A DNA stretch of 64,000 nucleotides from Apoderus coryli. Its lineage: Eukaryota > Arthropoda > Insecta > Coleoptera > Attelabidae. This document shows positions 1-12,529 of this stretch, in pieces. The translations under genes and the position numbers were made by a program. How positions within the stretch are numbered: the first letter of the stretch is position 1; every line of letters starts with the position of its first letter. Location: NCBI GenBank assembly GCA_911728435.2, contig OU452212.1:2982563-3046562 (forward strand), read 5' to 3'. A model generated the notes under the pieces. It had not been told where the DNA came from. It saw nothing but the letters and a program-made list of their open reading frames with translations, and searched no databases.

Positions 1-450
1 AGCCAAATCACTGGAACTCAAATTTGATGAACTGCATTTTCGTTTGCTTGGATCCTGCTGTAATCTTTTACGTTTTGCATTTCTTGCATCTCGCGCATTT
101 TTGAATATCACACTGGTAAACGGGTCGAATACAATTTTGAAGTCATTGAAGTATTTTTCCTGGAGCAGCTTACTCGTAGTATTCTAAATTGTTTTTACAG
201 TTGCTTCTTTATATTCAGTTCCGTCAGCTTTTCTCATATTTACCGCATAATCTCTCAATAGATTAGCCAAATTATGCAAACTCGTTTCAGCATTCAGTTC
301 GTATTCTCTGGTCGCACAAAACTCGAGAAATAGTTTCCATACATATTTTTTGGTATATTATTAGATATAATATCATTAATTGCATCCTTAGATGCAATAC
401 CAAACTTTCGCGACATTTTTAAACCAGTTTTCAGTTTGACGTTTAATTAA
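1..450 (-). pseudogene. Crypton-type tyrosine recombinase, copy 1 (5' part)
   Basis: The reverse complement matches the recombinase 5' regions at 26548 and 43580. It starts with ATG at 416 (MSRRFG...) and runs off the window edge after the basic stretch encoded near 30-110. Upstream of the ATG lies the dyad motif seen in the other copies (GTCAAACTGA, about 430-445), after which homology stops. The catalytic C-terminus lies outside the window. Frame is lost by small indels, for example a missing base in the stretch corresponding to the EATVKTIWN region. This is a decayed mobile element copy. It is identified by comparison with copy 2, which carries the H-x-x-R and G-H...Y signature. Confidence 0.75.
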
Positions 451-725
451 TTGGAGTATGAGGGGTAGCCCTGGTTTTCGCGAAGGGCGAGACACAGGGT
501 TATTAATACTATGAAATAATACTCGGGAGCTCAGAAAGAAAATGGACCAGGGTAGATTTCAATAAGGTTAAAAATAAGCGAGACCTTTTAGTTCCTACCT
601 TGGCGTGGTCGACCGTCCAGAATCTTCAGCTGGCCAGCTTCGATAGGTCTTCTAGGTCTGCCAATCTTTCACACACACACACACACGACTATACAAATAT
701 AATGCGGGCGGTTTTATGATTAGTA
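451..725. other. Unassigned spacer with a (CA)n run
   Basis: No coding region or transposon end is recognisable. A short CA microsatellite lies at 670-686. This segment separates Crypton copy 1 from the first hairpin-ended unit. Confidence 0.5.
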
Positions 726-808
726 TTAATATATAATAACGAGTGATCTTCGCGTCTTTGTCGAAAATGGGGAAAAAAAGACCAAAAGTTGGCCGGAATT
801 GGCATATA

Positions 809-827
809 GCCACGCCGAAGGCGTGGC
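809..827 (+). other. 5' subterminal hairpin, unit 1
   Basis: GCCACGCC-GAA-GGCGTGGC is a perfect 8-bp stem with a 3-nt loop about 85 bp inside the unit. It differs in sequence from the hairpins of units 2-4 but keeps full pairing. Confidence 0.75.
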
Positions 828-1742
828 CCCCGCTTCATTGATATAGAAACTTTATTTTTTGCAGATCGGAATAAGCTACTTATCAGAGCTGATTGGATGC
901 ATTAAAATTATGTATTTTAATCATTTATTCACCTCTGTAGAAACGTAATTAAAGTGTGAGAAGGAGGTGAATAACTTTTTCTACGAGGAAATTCAAGAAA
1001 ACAACAGTACAAATGCTACTACTAAATCAATAAATTTACCTTTTTTCAACATCCACACATACAATGAAAGCATTTTGATTTATACTAGGCACTGTTCTAA
1101 ACACGGGAGTGCACTTTTACGGTATGATACGGCCCTTTATTACATTTTTAATTGTAAACTAAAAATGTTGGAAATTCTTCGACACTTTGTACATCAATAA
1201 CCTAGAAAAATTGCGAAAATCGCGGTTGCCACACTTTATTTGAACACTTTCATCATAAACATATTCCTCATAGTTTCACGCAATATATTTACACATGGAA
1301 TATGATTAGATACTTAATTTTCCAACAAATTTAATTTACGCAACTCCCACAATAATATAACAAATATTAAAACATTATTTTATGTAAAAAAACTAATAAT
1401 TTATACTTATTTTTATTTTACTGCTATTCACATGAACTAAATCTGGCAGAGTAGTAAAATTTATTCCCACCAGAAAGGTTACAATTTCAATTAATAATGC
1501 AAAAAAGTTCAATGACCCGTGAAGTGGGAGGAGTTGAGTATGTGCAGACAGGCTACAACCCAAACCAATCAATGACCTTTATTTAATATCTTATGCTTAT
1601 GCAACCTCCAACACATCATTATGGTATTTACGGTTGCATAACCTCATCTATGGAATAAGACACTTTTCGATGCTCTTTAATTTTGTCTAAAGTAGATTGC
1701 AATCGAAAAACTTTTAAATCTTTAGAAATTTTTAACGTACAC

Positions 1743-4215
1743 TTTAAATTTATATACAGGGTGAATCAAAAATGTATTTCTTTATTTTGTTAAGGTGAAA
1801 TAGTATTGTTTTGAATAACTTTTTGATTTCTTTAGATTTCAAATCAAGATTTTTTTAAAAGTTAAACTATAAGCTCAAATTTATATACAGGGTGAATCAA
1901 AAATGTATTTCTTTATTTTGTTAAGGTGAAATAGTATTGTTTTGAATAACTTTTTGATTTCTTTAGATTTCAAATCAAGATTTTTTGAAAGTTAAACTAT
2001 AAGCTCAAATTTATATACAGGGTGAATCAAAAATGTATTTCTTTATTTTGTTAAGGTGAAATATTTTGAATAATTTTTTGATTTCTTTAGATTTCAAATC
2101 AAGATTTTTTTAAAAGTTAAACTATAAGCTCAAATTTATATACAGGGTGAATCAAAAATGTATTTCTTTATTTTGTTAAGACGAAATAGTATTGTTTTGA
2201 ATAACTTTTTGATTTCTTTAGATTTCAAATCAAGATTTTTTGAAAGTTAAACTATAAGCTCAAATTTATATACAGGGTGAATCTAAAATGTATTTCTTTA
2301 TTTTGTTAAGGCGAAATAGTAATATTTGGAATAATTTTTTGATATCTTTAGATTTCAAATCAAGATTTTTTGAAAGTTAAACTATAAGCTCAAATTTATA
2401 TACAGGGTGAATCAAAAATGTATTTCTTTATTTTGTTAAGGTGAAATAGTATTGTTTTGAATAACTTTTTGATTTCTTTAGATTTCAAATCAAGATTTTT
2501 TGAAAGTTAAACTATAAGCTCAAATTTATATACAGGGTGAATCAAAAATGTATTTCTTTATTTTGTTAAGGTGAAATAGTATTGTTTTGAATAACTTTTT
2601 GATATCTTTAGATTTCAAATCAAGATTTTTTGAAAGTTAAACTATAAGCTCAAATTTATATACAGGGTGAATCAAAAATGTATTTCTTTATTTTGTTATG
2701 GTCGAAAAAGTTATATTTTGAATAATTTTTTGATTTCTTTAGATTTCAAATTAAGTTTTCTGTGAAAGTTAAACTATAGGGTCAAATATATATACAGGGT
2801 GAATCACAAATGTATTTCTTTATTTTGTTATGGTCAAAAAAGTTATATTTTGAATAATTTTTTGATTTCTTTAGATTTCAAATTAAGTTTTCTGTGAAAG
2901 TTAAACTATAGGGTCAAATATATATACAGGGTGAATCAAAAATGTATTTCTTTATTTTGTTATGGTCAAAAAAGTTATATTTTGAATAATTTTTTGATTT
3001 CTTTAGATTTCAAATTAAGTTTTCTGTGAAAGTTAAACTATAGGGTCAAATATATATACAGGGTGAATCACAAATGTATTTCTTTATTTTGTTATGGTCA
3101 AAAAAGTTATATTTTGAATAATTTTTTGATTTCTTTAGATTTCAAATTAAGTTTTCTGTGAAAGTTAAACTATAGGGTCAAATATATATACAGGGTGAAT
3201 CACAAATGTATTTCTTTATTTTGTTATGGTCGAAAAAGTTATATTTTGAATAATTTTTTGATTTCTTTAGATTTCAAATTAAGTTTTCTGTGAAAGTTAA
3301 ACTATAGGGTCAAATATATATACAGGGTGAATCACAAATGTATTTCTTTATTTTGTTATGGTCAAAAAAGTTATATTTTGAATAATTTTTTGATTTCTTT
3401 AGATTTCAAATTAAGTTTTCTGTGAAAGTTAAACTATAGGGTCAAATATATATACAGGGTGAATCACAAATGTATTTCTTTATTTTGTTAAGGTGAAATA
3501 GTATTGTTTTGAATAACTTTTTGATTTCTTTAGATTTCAAATCAAGATTTCTTTGAAAGTTAAACTATAAGCTCAAATTTATATACAGGGTGAATCAAAA
3601 ATGTATTTCTTTATTTTGTTAAGGTGAAATAGTAATATTTTGAATAATTTTTTGATTTCTTTGGGTTTCAATTCAAGATTTCTTTGAAAGTTAAACTATA
3701 AGCTCAAATTTATATACAGGGTGAATCAAAAATGTATTTCTTTATTTTGTTAAGGTGAAATAGTATTGTTTTGAATAACTTTTTGATTTCTTTAGATTTC
3801 AAATCAAGATTTTTTGAAAGTTAAACTATAAGCTCAAATTTATATACAGGGTGAATCAAAAATGTATTTCTTTATTTTGTTAAGCTGAAATAGTATTGTT
3901 TTGAATAACTTTTTAATTTCTTTAGATTTCAAATCAAGATTTTTTTAAAAGTTAAACTATAAGCTCAAATTTATATACAGGGTGAATCAAAAATGTATTT
4001 CTTTATTTTGTTAAGGTGAAATATTTTGAATAACTTTTTGATTTCTTTAGATTTCAAATCAAGATTTTTTGAAAGTTAAACTATAAACTCAAATTTATAT
4101 ACAGGGTGAATCAAAAATGTATTTCTTTATTTTGTTAAGGTGAAATAGTATTGTTTTGAATAACTTTTTGATTTCTTTGGGTTTCAATTCAAGATTTCTT
4201 TGAAAGTTAAACTAT
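1743..4215 (+). repeat. Satellite array 1, ~130-bp monomers, about 19 copies
   Basis: Each monomer begins near TATATACAGGGTGAATC and contains ATGTATTTCTTTATTTTGTTA, then TTTGATTTCTTTAGATTT. Two classes alternate in blocks. Class A contains AAGGTGAAATAGTATTG and ends GCTCAAATTTATATAC. Class B contains ATGGTCAAAAAAGTTATATT and ends AGGGTCAAATATATATAC. Class A flanks a central block of class B (about 2690-3480). The array ends in a diverged half-monomer (CTACGGGGTAACTC) shared by all units. Confidence 0.9.
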
Positions 4216-4529
4216 ATGCTCCTAGAGGTTTTCTACGGGGTAACTCAAAAATGTTTCTATTTATTTTCAATAATAGATAGAAACATTTTCAGATTTTCAG
4301 CTCTGGCAATACTTTTTTTTAATTAATTTTTGAATTATTTTTTTTTTGAATTTTTTTTTTTTGAAATTTTTTTTTTTGAAATTTTTTTTTTAAAATTTTT
4401 TTTTTTTAATTTTTTTTTAATAATAGAAACATTTTTTTCCTTGAAATTTTTTTTTTTGATTTTTTTTTTAATTTTTTTTGCCACCCTCAATGACTTTTTT
4501 TATAGATAAAACTACCACACAACGACTGG

Positions 4530-4548
4530 GAAATCCCGAAGGGATTTC
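4530..4548 (+). other. 3' terminal hairpin, unit 1
   Basis: GAAATCCC-GAA-GGGATTTC, followed by TTG and then directly by the 5' end of unit 2. The loop is three bases here and four (GCAA) in units 2-4. Confidence 0.8.
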
Positions 4549-4633
4549 TTGTTACATATAATAACGAGCGTACAGTCCGTTTCTTTCTAAAATGGGGAAA
4601 AAAAGCACAAAGTTGTGTGCGAATAAACGCAAA

Positions 4634-4652
4634 GGAACGCCGGAGGCGTTCC
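4634..4652 (+). other. 5' subterminal hairpin, unit 2
   Basis: GGAACGCC-GGA-GGCGTTCC is a perfect 8-bp stem about 80 bp inside the unit. Confidence 0.75.
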
Positions 4653-7600
4653 AACAGTGTTTCCTATATGGCAACTTTATTTTTTGCATCACCCGATAGG
4701 CTATATATCAAAGCTGATTCAATGCATTAAAATTATGTATTTTATTCATTTATTTACCTGTGCAGAAACGATATTTTAGCGTGACAAGGAGGTGAATACG
4801 ATTTTCTACGAGGAAATTCAAGAAAAAAGCATTATAAAGTACTGCTATTACTTTGAAATAAATACCTGTTTTGGTGCTGTGTTTAGGTACAAAAACAATT
4901 TTAAAGTTACGTACAAGCATATTTGGTACGCCACTGTGCCTTTTCCATATCCTATATTTTCAATTATTGCGTTTTTCGTTCATTTTTATTCATCTATCAA
5001 ACCTTAAATGCGACTGGTATATTCCTTAAAATTGACAAATCTAATTTAGTTCAGCTGTCACACATAACGTTCTTTTACATTTTTCCAAATAAATATACAA
5101 TGACACTCTTTAAAAACACATGTTAAATATAAAGAACAAAATTTAAAAGACACTGATATACGCAGCATTTGCAATATTACTTACAAAATGTGCGAAAAAC
5201 CACATAAAATCATACCGATGACACCCATTTTTGCCTTCAATATAGAGGCGACACTAACGACCACCACACAGGAAATGAACATTATGTTTCATTTGGCTAT
5301 GATGCCTATCCTTTTCACAAACAAACACATTCAAATTCTTTCATCCATTGCAATTGAAAATAATACATACATACATAACCTATAAAATACTGCCATGAAC
5401 AGTGAAGGCTTATCTAATTTTTTAACAACTGCTTTAATTCCAAATCTAATTATCCCAGAGAGTGATTTTGCAGAATGTGGCCCAATATGGCAACAATGGC
5501 GCACATCGTTTTCGATTCGACTTATTTCGTGATCAGTCACTCCAATTTTGCAAATGGCCACTCATCATAAACTTCCGCAAAGAACAACAACAATAAACAC
5601 AAATTATCGAAATTAATAAACATTAGTAAATATAGCATACACACTTGCACAGTAAGTAGTTTAATACAAATACATAATAGGTATTCAATATTTCAGGCAA
5701 ACATTTGTTGTTGTTAGCTACCTACTAGGTATATTATGATCAAAACAAACAGGCTAATATTTTTAAAATTAAAACATTATACCTACCACATCACAACCGT
5801 AAGTAACAAATACAAACAACATAATATTGTTATTCCAAAGTGATAGATACAGAAATATACAAAAACAATGCAAGTAAGGAAGTACCTACTTTTACCCGAG
5901 ATCTATCACTGGCAACAAACAATTACAAGTAGAGTTATTTTTTTTATTAATGAAGTCTATAAAAAGGCCACAATCCAGCTACATAAATATGCTTTTAACA
6001 ACGTGAGTACTTTGTAAAACTAAGTATCTACTATTTACTGAAACTTATTCTCGATCAGAAAATACCAACAATTACAATTTACAGTTTTTATAATCCATTT
6101 ATCAGGAAGAATTTGTTTGAGGTATGTCGTATATGTTGTACTTATTAATGAAGTTTATAAAAAGGAAGGTAGGTACATTATTATTATTATTTAGATTTGT
6201 TTGAAACTAAACTAAAGGTTACTAGGTCAATTTCATCTTATTGATCTCGGTCAGGGTTGTTTCCAAATAACTAATGACGTACGTACTTAGCTGACTAATT
6301 TTATTATAGATTTACAATTTTCGTATTATACCTAACTTTACCTGTTTAATTAATTAATTAAATTTAGTATATTATATTAATAAAATAAATGTTGTACTAT
6401 TTTAGGACAGCTAAAATAAAGGTTACTAGGTCAATTTCATCCGGTCAGGGTCAGGATAGTTTCCAAATAACTAACGACGTACGGTACTTAGCTGGCTAAT
6501 TTTATACAAAGGTTCTCCATTCGTCAAGAAAGTAGATATTCATACGTACGTCGTTACTACATTCCTATAATAGATCAGGTGGTGAAGGGTAGCATAACCA
6601 ACTACGTACATTAGGACAGTGTTGCCTACGTTATCTGTTATATAAACGGATTTCACAATATCTGTAGGTGCATACTTACGCTGGCTGCATGTGAATTAAA
6701 GCAGTATTATTTGTCTTTGTTTATCTCATTGCGTGACAAATTTTGCTTCACTTTATCACAAATATTCGCAGCTTGATATAAGTGGACTTATTGTCATCTG
6801 TGGAACAATGCTATTATTTAAAATGACGTCATACGTACGACGTACGTATCTAAGCTAAGACCGAGAGAATTTGATCATATGTTTTGGATGACGTCATATT
6901 GTTTATCTTACGATTTATTTACCAAAAAATTAGGGTTTCTTTTTTAATTTACAAATTCCACTACTAAATTAAATTAAAATGCCTACATTTAGTTTTAATT
7001 TCCTGATACCGAATTTATTCTTACGTTACAAATAACTGGATAAAATACAAGTCTCATTACCTACCTACCTACCTGTTTTTGTCCAAAAACTAATTACAGA
7101 TGATGACCTAGATTAAAAACATTCAATGAAACAAAATAGGTACGTAATTTTGTTAAGTTTAAGTCTTAAAGTAAGTATAGCCATTATATATATTCATATA
7201 AATAGCACAGAATAAATAATATTCTGTGTAAATAGTACTTATCATGGTTTTATACAAAAATTATAAACCGTAAACACAACAAATCAATATAGAATTAACT
7301 ACACTTTTTATTTTATACACCACGTATTATTATTATTAGCGGATGCTGACGACCAAATTTCCATTTCCAAATTGATTTCTGTCTCTTGCCTGTAGGTCCA
7401 TATTTTGAATGCTTCAAGTTATTTCGTTTTTTTTTTAAGTTACCGCCTAAGCGAGTACTAACTCTTGCCCTTTCTCAGTAGGATACAGCCAGCACAGTTT
7501 ATTATTATCAAATATAGTTACAATGCATACTACTACTGTTTACTTTTAACCTCCAAGCCCCATAATATAACCTATTAATTTATGACGTGAAACTAGAAGT

Positions 7601-7935
7601 GTCAACAAAACAAAAATAAGTGCCACCAACCTCAGAAGAAAATTCTGCCAAATTATGACAAACCAACGAAGCCAAAATAGATAGACAGATAGTCCTAAAA
7701 TTAACGTCCGCCGCTATTAACGTTAACGTTAATTGAACACCAACGATTTTCAAATAGACAGATGTGGTAGGTTTATAAAATGATGATAATCATATTATCG
7801 GCAGCCATTTTTAGGCTAGCAGATTTAAAATACCTAACTAATATATTTATAGTAGGTATTTAGTATAAAATTTTTTAAGCACAAAAAAGGAATATTTTCT
7901 TTAAAAGAGAAATTTTTAGCATAGGCTTTAAATTT

Positions 7936-10310
7936 ATATACAGGGTGAATCAAAAATGTATTTCCTTATTTTAATAGAAACATTTTCAGATTTTCAGCTC
8001 TGGCAATACTTTTTTTTTAATTAATATAAATTTTTTTTTCTTGATTTTTTTTTGAGTTACAAAAACATTTTTAATTAATAAGCACCATGTACAGGGTGAT
8101 ACAAAAAACAACATTAATTATCCCACATTTAAGAAATTCTAAATGTATAGAAATGTATATACGGGGTGAATCAAAAATGTATTTCTCTATTTTTTTAAGA
8201 CTTTTAGACATGCGCCAGAATCTTATCAGCGATAAGTGACTTTTTATTTTCTTTAAAAGAGATATTTTTAGCATAGGCTTTAAATTTATATACAGGGTGA
8301 ATCAAAAATGTATTTCTCTATTTTTTTACCATTTTTTTTAACACGATAGGTGACTTTATTTTCTTTAAAAGAGAAATTTTTAGCATAGGTTTTAAATTTA
8401 TATACGGGGTGAATCAAAAATGTATTTCTCTATTTTTTTAAGACTTTTAGACATGCTGCATAACATTATCAGCGATAAGTGACTTTTTATTTTCTTTAAA
8501 AGAGAAATTTTTAGCATAGGTTTTAAATTTATATACAGGGTGAATCAAAAATTTATTTCCTATCGTCAAAAAAGTTATATTTTGAATAATTGTTTGATTT
8601 CTTTAGATTTCAAATCAAGATTTTTTTGAAAGTTAAACTATAAGCTCAAATTTATATACAGGGTGAATCAAAAATGTATTTCTCAATTTTTTTAAGACTT
8701 TTAGACATGCGCCAGAACCTTATCAGCGATAAGTGACTTTTTATTTTCTTTAAAAGAGAAATTTTTAGCATAGGCTTTAAATTTATATACAGGGTGAATC
8801 AAAAATGTATTTCTCTATTTTTTTACCATTTTTTTTAACACGATAGGTGACTTTATTTTCTTTAAAAGAGAAATTTTTAGCATAGGTTTTAAATTTATAT
8901 ACGGGGTGAATCAAAAATGTATTTCTCTATTTTTTTTAAGACTTTTAGACATGCTGCATAACATTATCAGCGATAAGTGACTTTTTATTTTCTTTAAAAG
9001 AGAAATTTTTAGCATAGGCTTTAAATTTATATACAGGGTGAATCAAAAATGTATTTCTCTATTTTTTTACCATTTTTTTTAACACGATAGGTGACTTTAT
9101 TTTCTTTAAAAGAAAAATTTTTAGCATAGGTTTTAAATTTATATACGGGGTGAATCAAAAATGTATTTCTCTATTTTTTTTAAGACTTTTAGACATGCTG
9201 CATAACATTATCAGCGATAAGTGACTTTTTATTTTCTTTAAAAGAGAAATTTTTAGCATAGGTTTTAAATTTATATACAGGGTGAATCAAAAATTTATTT
9301 CCTATCGTCAAAAAAGTAATATTTTGAATAATTGTTTGATTTCTTTAGATTTCAAATCAAGATTTTTTTTAAAAGTTAAACTATAAGCTCAAATTTATAT
9401 ACAGGGTGAATCAAAAATGTATTTCTTTATTTTGTTATGGTCAAAAAAGTAATATTTTGAATAATATTTTGATTTCTTTAGATTTCAAATTAAGTTTTCT
9501 GTGAAAGTTAAACTGTAAGGTCAAATATATATACGGGGTGAACCAAAAATGTATTTCTTTAATTTGTTACGGTCAAAAAAGTTATATTTTGCATAATATT
9601 TTGATTTCTTTAGATTTGAAATTAAGTTTTCTGTGAAAGTTAAACTATAAGGTCAAATATATATACAGGGTGAATCAAAAATGTATTTCTTTATTTTGTT
9701 ATGGTCAAAAAAGTTATATTTTGAAGAATTTTTTGATTTCTTTAGATTTCAATTTAAGTTTTCTGTGAAAGTTTAACTATAAGCTCAAATTTATATACAG
9801 GGTGAATCAAAAATGTATTTCTTTATTTTGTTATGGTCAAAAAAGTTATATTTTGAATAATTTTTTGATTTCTTTAGATTTCAAATTAAGTTTTCTGTGA
9901 AAGTTAAACTATAAGCTCAAATTTATATACGGGGTGAATCAAAAATGTATTTCTTTAATTTGTTACGGTCAAAAAAGTTATATTTTGCATAATATTTTGA
10001 TTTCTTTAGATTTGAAATTAAGTTTTCTGTGAAAGTTAAACTATAAGCTCAAATTTATATACGGGGTAAATCAAAAATGTATTTCTTTATTTTGTTATGG
10101 TCAAAAAAGTTATATTTTGAATAATTTTTTGATTTCTTTAGATTTCAAATTAAGTTTTCTGTGAAAGTTAAACTATAAGGTCAAATATATATACAGGGTG
10201 AATCAAAAATGTATTTCTTTATTTTGTTATGGTCAAAAAAGTTATATTTTGAATAATTTTTTGATTTCTTTGGGTTTCAATTCAAGATTTCTTTGAAAGT
10301 TAAACTATAT
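7936..10310 (+). repeat. Satellite array 2, about 18 monomers, three classes
   Basis: It contains a third monomer class (C) not seen in the other arrays as a block. Class C carries GACTTTTAGACATG, ATCAGCGATAAGTGAC and TTAAAAGAGAAATTTTTAGC. From 8160 to 9290 a longer (~130-bp) and a shorter (~112-bp, ACACGATAGGTGACTT) C monomer alternate. From about 9290 to 10300 the array is class B with some A-type ends. Confidence 0.88.
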
Positions 10311-10545
10311 GCTCCTAGAGGTTTTCTACGGGGTAACTCAAAAATGTTTCTATTTATTTTCAATAATAGATAGAAACATTTTCAGATTTTCAGCTCTGGC
10401 AATACTTTTTTTTAATTAATTTTTGAATTATTTTTTTTTTGAAATTTTTTTTTTTGAAATTTTTTTTTTAAAATTTTTTTTTTTTAATTTTTTTTATAAC
10501 CCTCAATGACTTTTTTCATAGATAAAACTACCACAAACCAACTGG

Positions 10546-10565
10546 GAAATCCCGCAAGGGATTTC
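10546..10565 (+). other. 3' terminal hairpin, unit 2
   Basis: GAAATCCC-GCAA-GGGATTTC with a GNRA-type loop, followed by TTG and the next unit. Confidence 0.8.
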
Positions 10566-10651
10566 TTGTTAATATATAATAACGAGTGATCTTCGCGTTT
10601 CTTTCTAAAATGAGGAAAAAAAGCACAAAGTTGTGTGCGAATAAACGCAAA

Positions 10652-10670
10652 GGAACGCCGGAGGCGTTCC
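10652..10670 (+). other. 5' subterminal hairpin, unit 3
   Basis: GGAACGCC-GGA-GGCGTTCC, identical to that of unit 2. Confidence 0.75.
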
Positions 10671-12529
10671 AACAGTGATTCCTATATGGCAACTTTATTT
10701 TTTGCATCACCCGATAGGCTATATATCAAAGCTGATTGAATGCATTAAAATTATGTATTTTATTCATTTATTTACCTGTGCAGAAACGATATTTTAGCGT
10801 GACAAGGAGGTGAATACGATTTTCTACGAGGAAATTCAAGAAAAAAGCATTATAAAGTACTGCTATTACTTTGAAATAAATACCTATTTTGGTGCTGTGT
10901 TTAGGTACAAAAACAATTTTAAAGCATATTTGGTACGCCACTGTGCCTTTTCCATATCCTATATTTTCAATTATTGCGTTTTTCGTTCATTTTTATTAAT
11001 CTATCAAACCTTAAATGCGACTGGTATATTCCTTAAAATTGACAAATCTAATTTAGTTCAGCTGTCACACATAACGTTCTTTTACATTTTTCCAAATAAA
11101 TATACAATGACACTCTTTAAAAACACATGTTAAATATAAAGAACAAAATTTAAAAGACACTGATATACGCAGCATTTGCAATATTACTTACAAAATGTGC
11201 GAAAAACCACATAAAATCATACCGATGACACCCATTTTTGCCTTCAATATAGAGGCGACACTAACGACCACCACACAGGAAATGAACATTATGTTTCATT
11301 TGGCTATGATGCCTATCCTTTTCACAAACAAACACATTCAAATTCTTTCATCCATTGCAATTGAAAATAATACATACATACATAACCTATAAAATACTGC
11401 CATGAACAGTGAAGGCTTATCTAATTTTTTAACAACTGCTTTAATTCCAAATCTAATTATCCCAGAGAGTGATTTTGCAGAATGTGGCCCAATATGGCAA
11501 CAATGGCGCACATCGTTTTCGATTCGACTTATTTCGTGATCAGTCACTCCAATTTTGCAAATGGCCACTCATCATAAACTTCCGCAAAGAACAACAACAA
11601 TAAACACAAATTATCGAAATGAGTAAACAACAGTAGTAAATATAGCAAAAAACACTTGCACAGTAAGTAATTTAATACAAATACATAATATTCCATATTT
11701 CAGACAAATAGGTATATCATGCCGTCTATACCTAAAATGTAGTACATTCGTTGTTGTTAGCTACCTACTAGGTATATTATGATCAAAACAAACAGGCTAA
11801 CATTCTTAAAATTAAAACATTATACCTACCACATCACAACCGTAAGTAACAAATACAAACAACATATTATTGTTATTCCAAAGTGATAGATACAGAAATA
11901 TACAAAAACAATGCAAGTAAGTAAGTACCTACTTACTTATTCTCTATCTGAAAATACCAACAATTACAATTAAGGTTCGCCATTTATCAGGAAGAATCTG
12001 TTTGAGATACCTTATTATGTCGTTTATATTGTACTTATTAATGAAGTTTATAAAAAGGAAGGTAGGTACATTATTATTATTTAGATTTGTTTGAAACTAA
12101 ACTAAAGGTTACTAGGTCAATTTCATCTTATTGATCTCGGTCAGGGTTGTTTCCAAATAACTAATGACGTACGTACCTACTTAGCTGACTAATTTTATTA
12201 TAGATTTACAATTTTCGTTTTAAACCTAACTTTATCTGTTTAATTAACTAAATTTAGTATTTTATATTAATAATAGGTACTTATTTTTCTGGTAATTATC
12301 TATTTCTTATAATCTTGATCATATATACATTAGTAGTTTTTATAACAGGTTCTCCATTCGTCAAGAAAGTAGATATTCATACGTACGTCGCTACTAGACT
12401 CCTATAATACATCAGGTGTTGAAGGGCAGCAACCAACTACGTACATTAGGACAGTGTTGCCTACGTTATCTGTTATAAAAAGGGCAAAGCAATAAATTTC
12501 AGAGTTTTTTAGATTAGTTGATGAAATTT

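Larger units (their letters stand above)
726..4551 (+). mobile_element. Hairpin-ended satellite-bearing element, unit 1
   Basis: The unit opens with TTAATATATAATAACGAG and carries a 5' hairpin at 809-827. It then has about 0.8 kb of non-repetitive sequence (to 1740), some 19 monomers of a ~130-bp satellite, a conserved tail with CTCTGGCAATAC, a T-rich tract (4310-4490), CCCTCAATGACTTTTTT and a terminal hairpin at 4530-4548 followed by TTG. Unit 2 starts at the next base. There is no transposase, so it is non-autonomous. Head-to-tail stacking, terminal hairpins and internal minisatellites fit Helitron/Helentron-like rolling-circle elements. However, canonical TC...CTRR ends are absent, so the class is inferred. 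The small frames inside (for example 967-1200) are short and start with GTG, so I do not call them genes. Confidence 0.6.
4552..10568 (+). mobile_element. Hairpin-ended satellite-bearing element, unit 2 (long, composite)
   Basis: It starts immediately after the TTG of unit 1 with TTACATATAATAACGAG and ends with the hairpin plus TTG at 10568. The first 2.1 kb (4552-6660) is nearly identical to the start of unit 3. It is followed by about 1.3 kb absent from unit 3. From about 7590 there is a segment (ACGTTAACGTTAAT, CAAACCAACGAA) that matches the 5' part of the compact copies at 52.8 and 61.4 kb, and then satellite array 2. The unit therefore looks like two related elements fused or nested. A ~190-bp stretch is duplicated inside it (6214-6310 versus 6415-6505). 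There is no convincing coding capacity. Confidence 0.6.

Noticed and set aside
950..1200. AAGGAGGTGAATAAC looks like a bacterial ribosome binding site before a GTG-start ORF (also at 4785, 10803, 14505)
   Set aside because: The surroundings are clearly eukaryotic transposon sequence, the frames are short and differ between units, and the motif is conserved only because the units are homologous.
6800..6860. Palindromic ACGTACGACGTACGT and ATGACGTCAT sites as regulatory elements
   Set aside because: CRE-like palindromes recur in this AT-rich spacer (also 6890) with no gene nearby; chance or repeat drift is sufficient.
10484..10710. Overlapping minus-strand ORFs at the unit 2/3 junction (repeated at 14171-14409)
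   Set aside because: They span the boundary of two elements and follow from the identity of the junctions, not from coding constraint.
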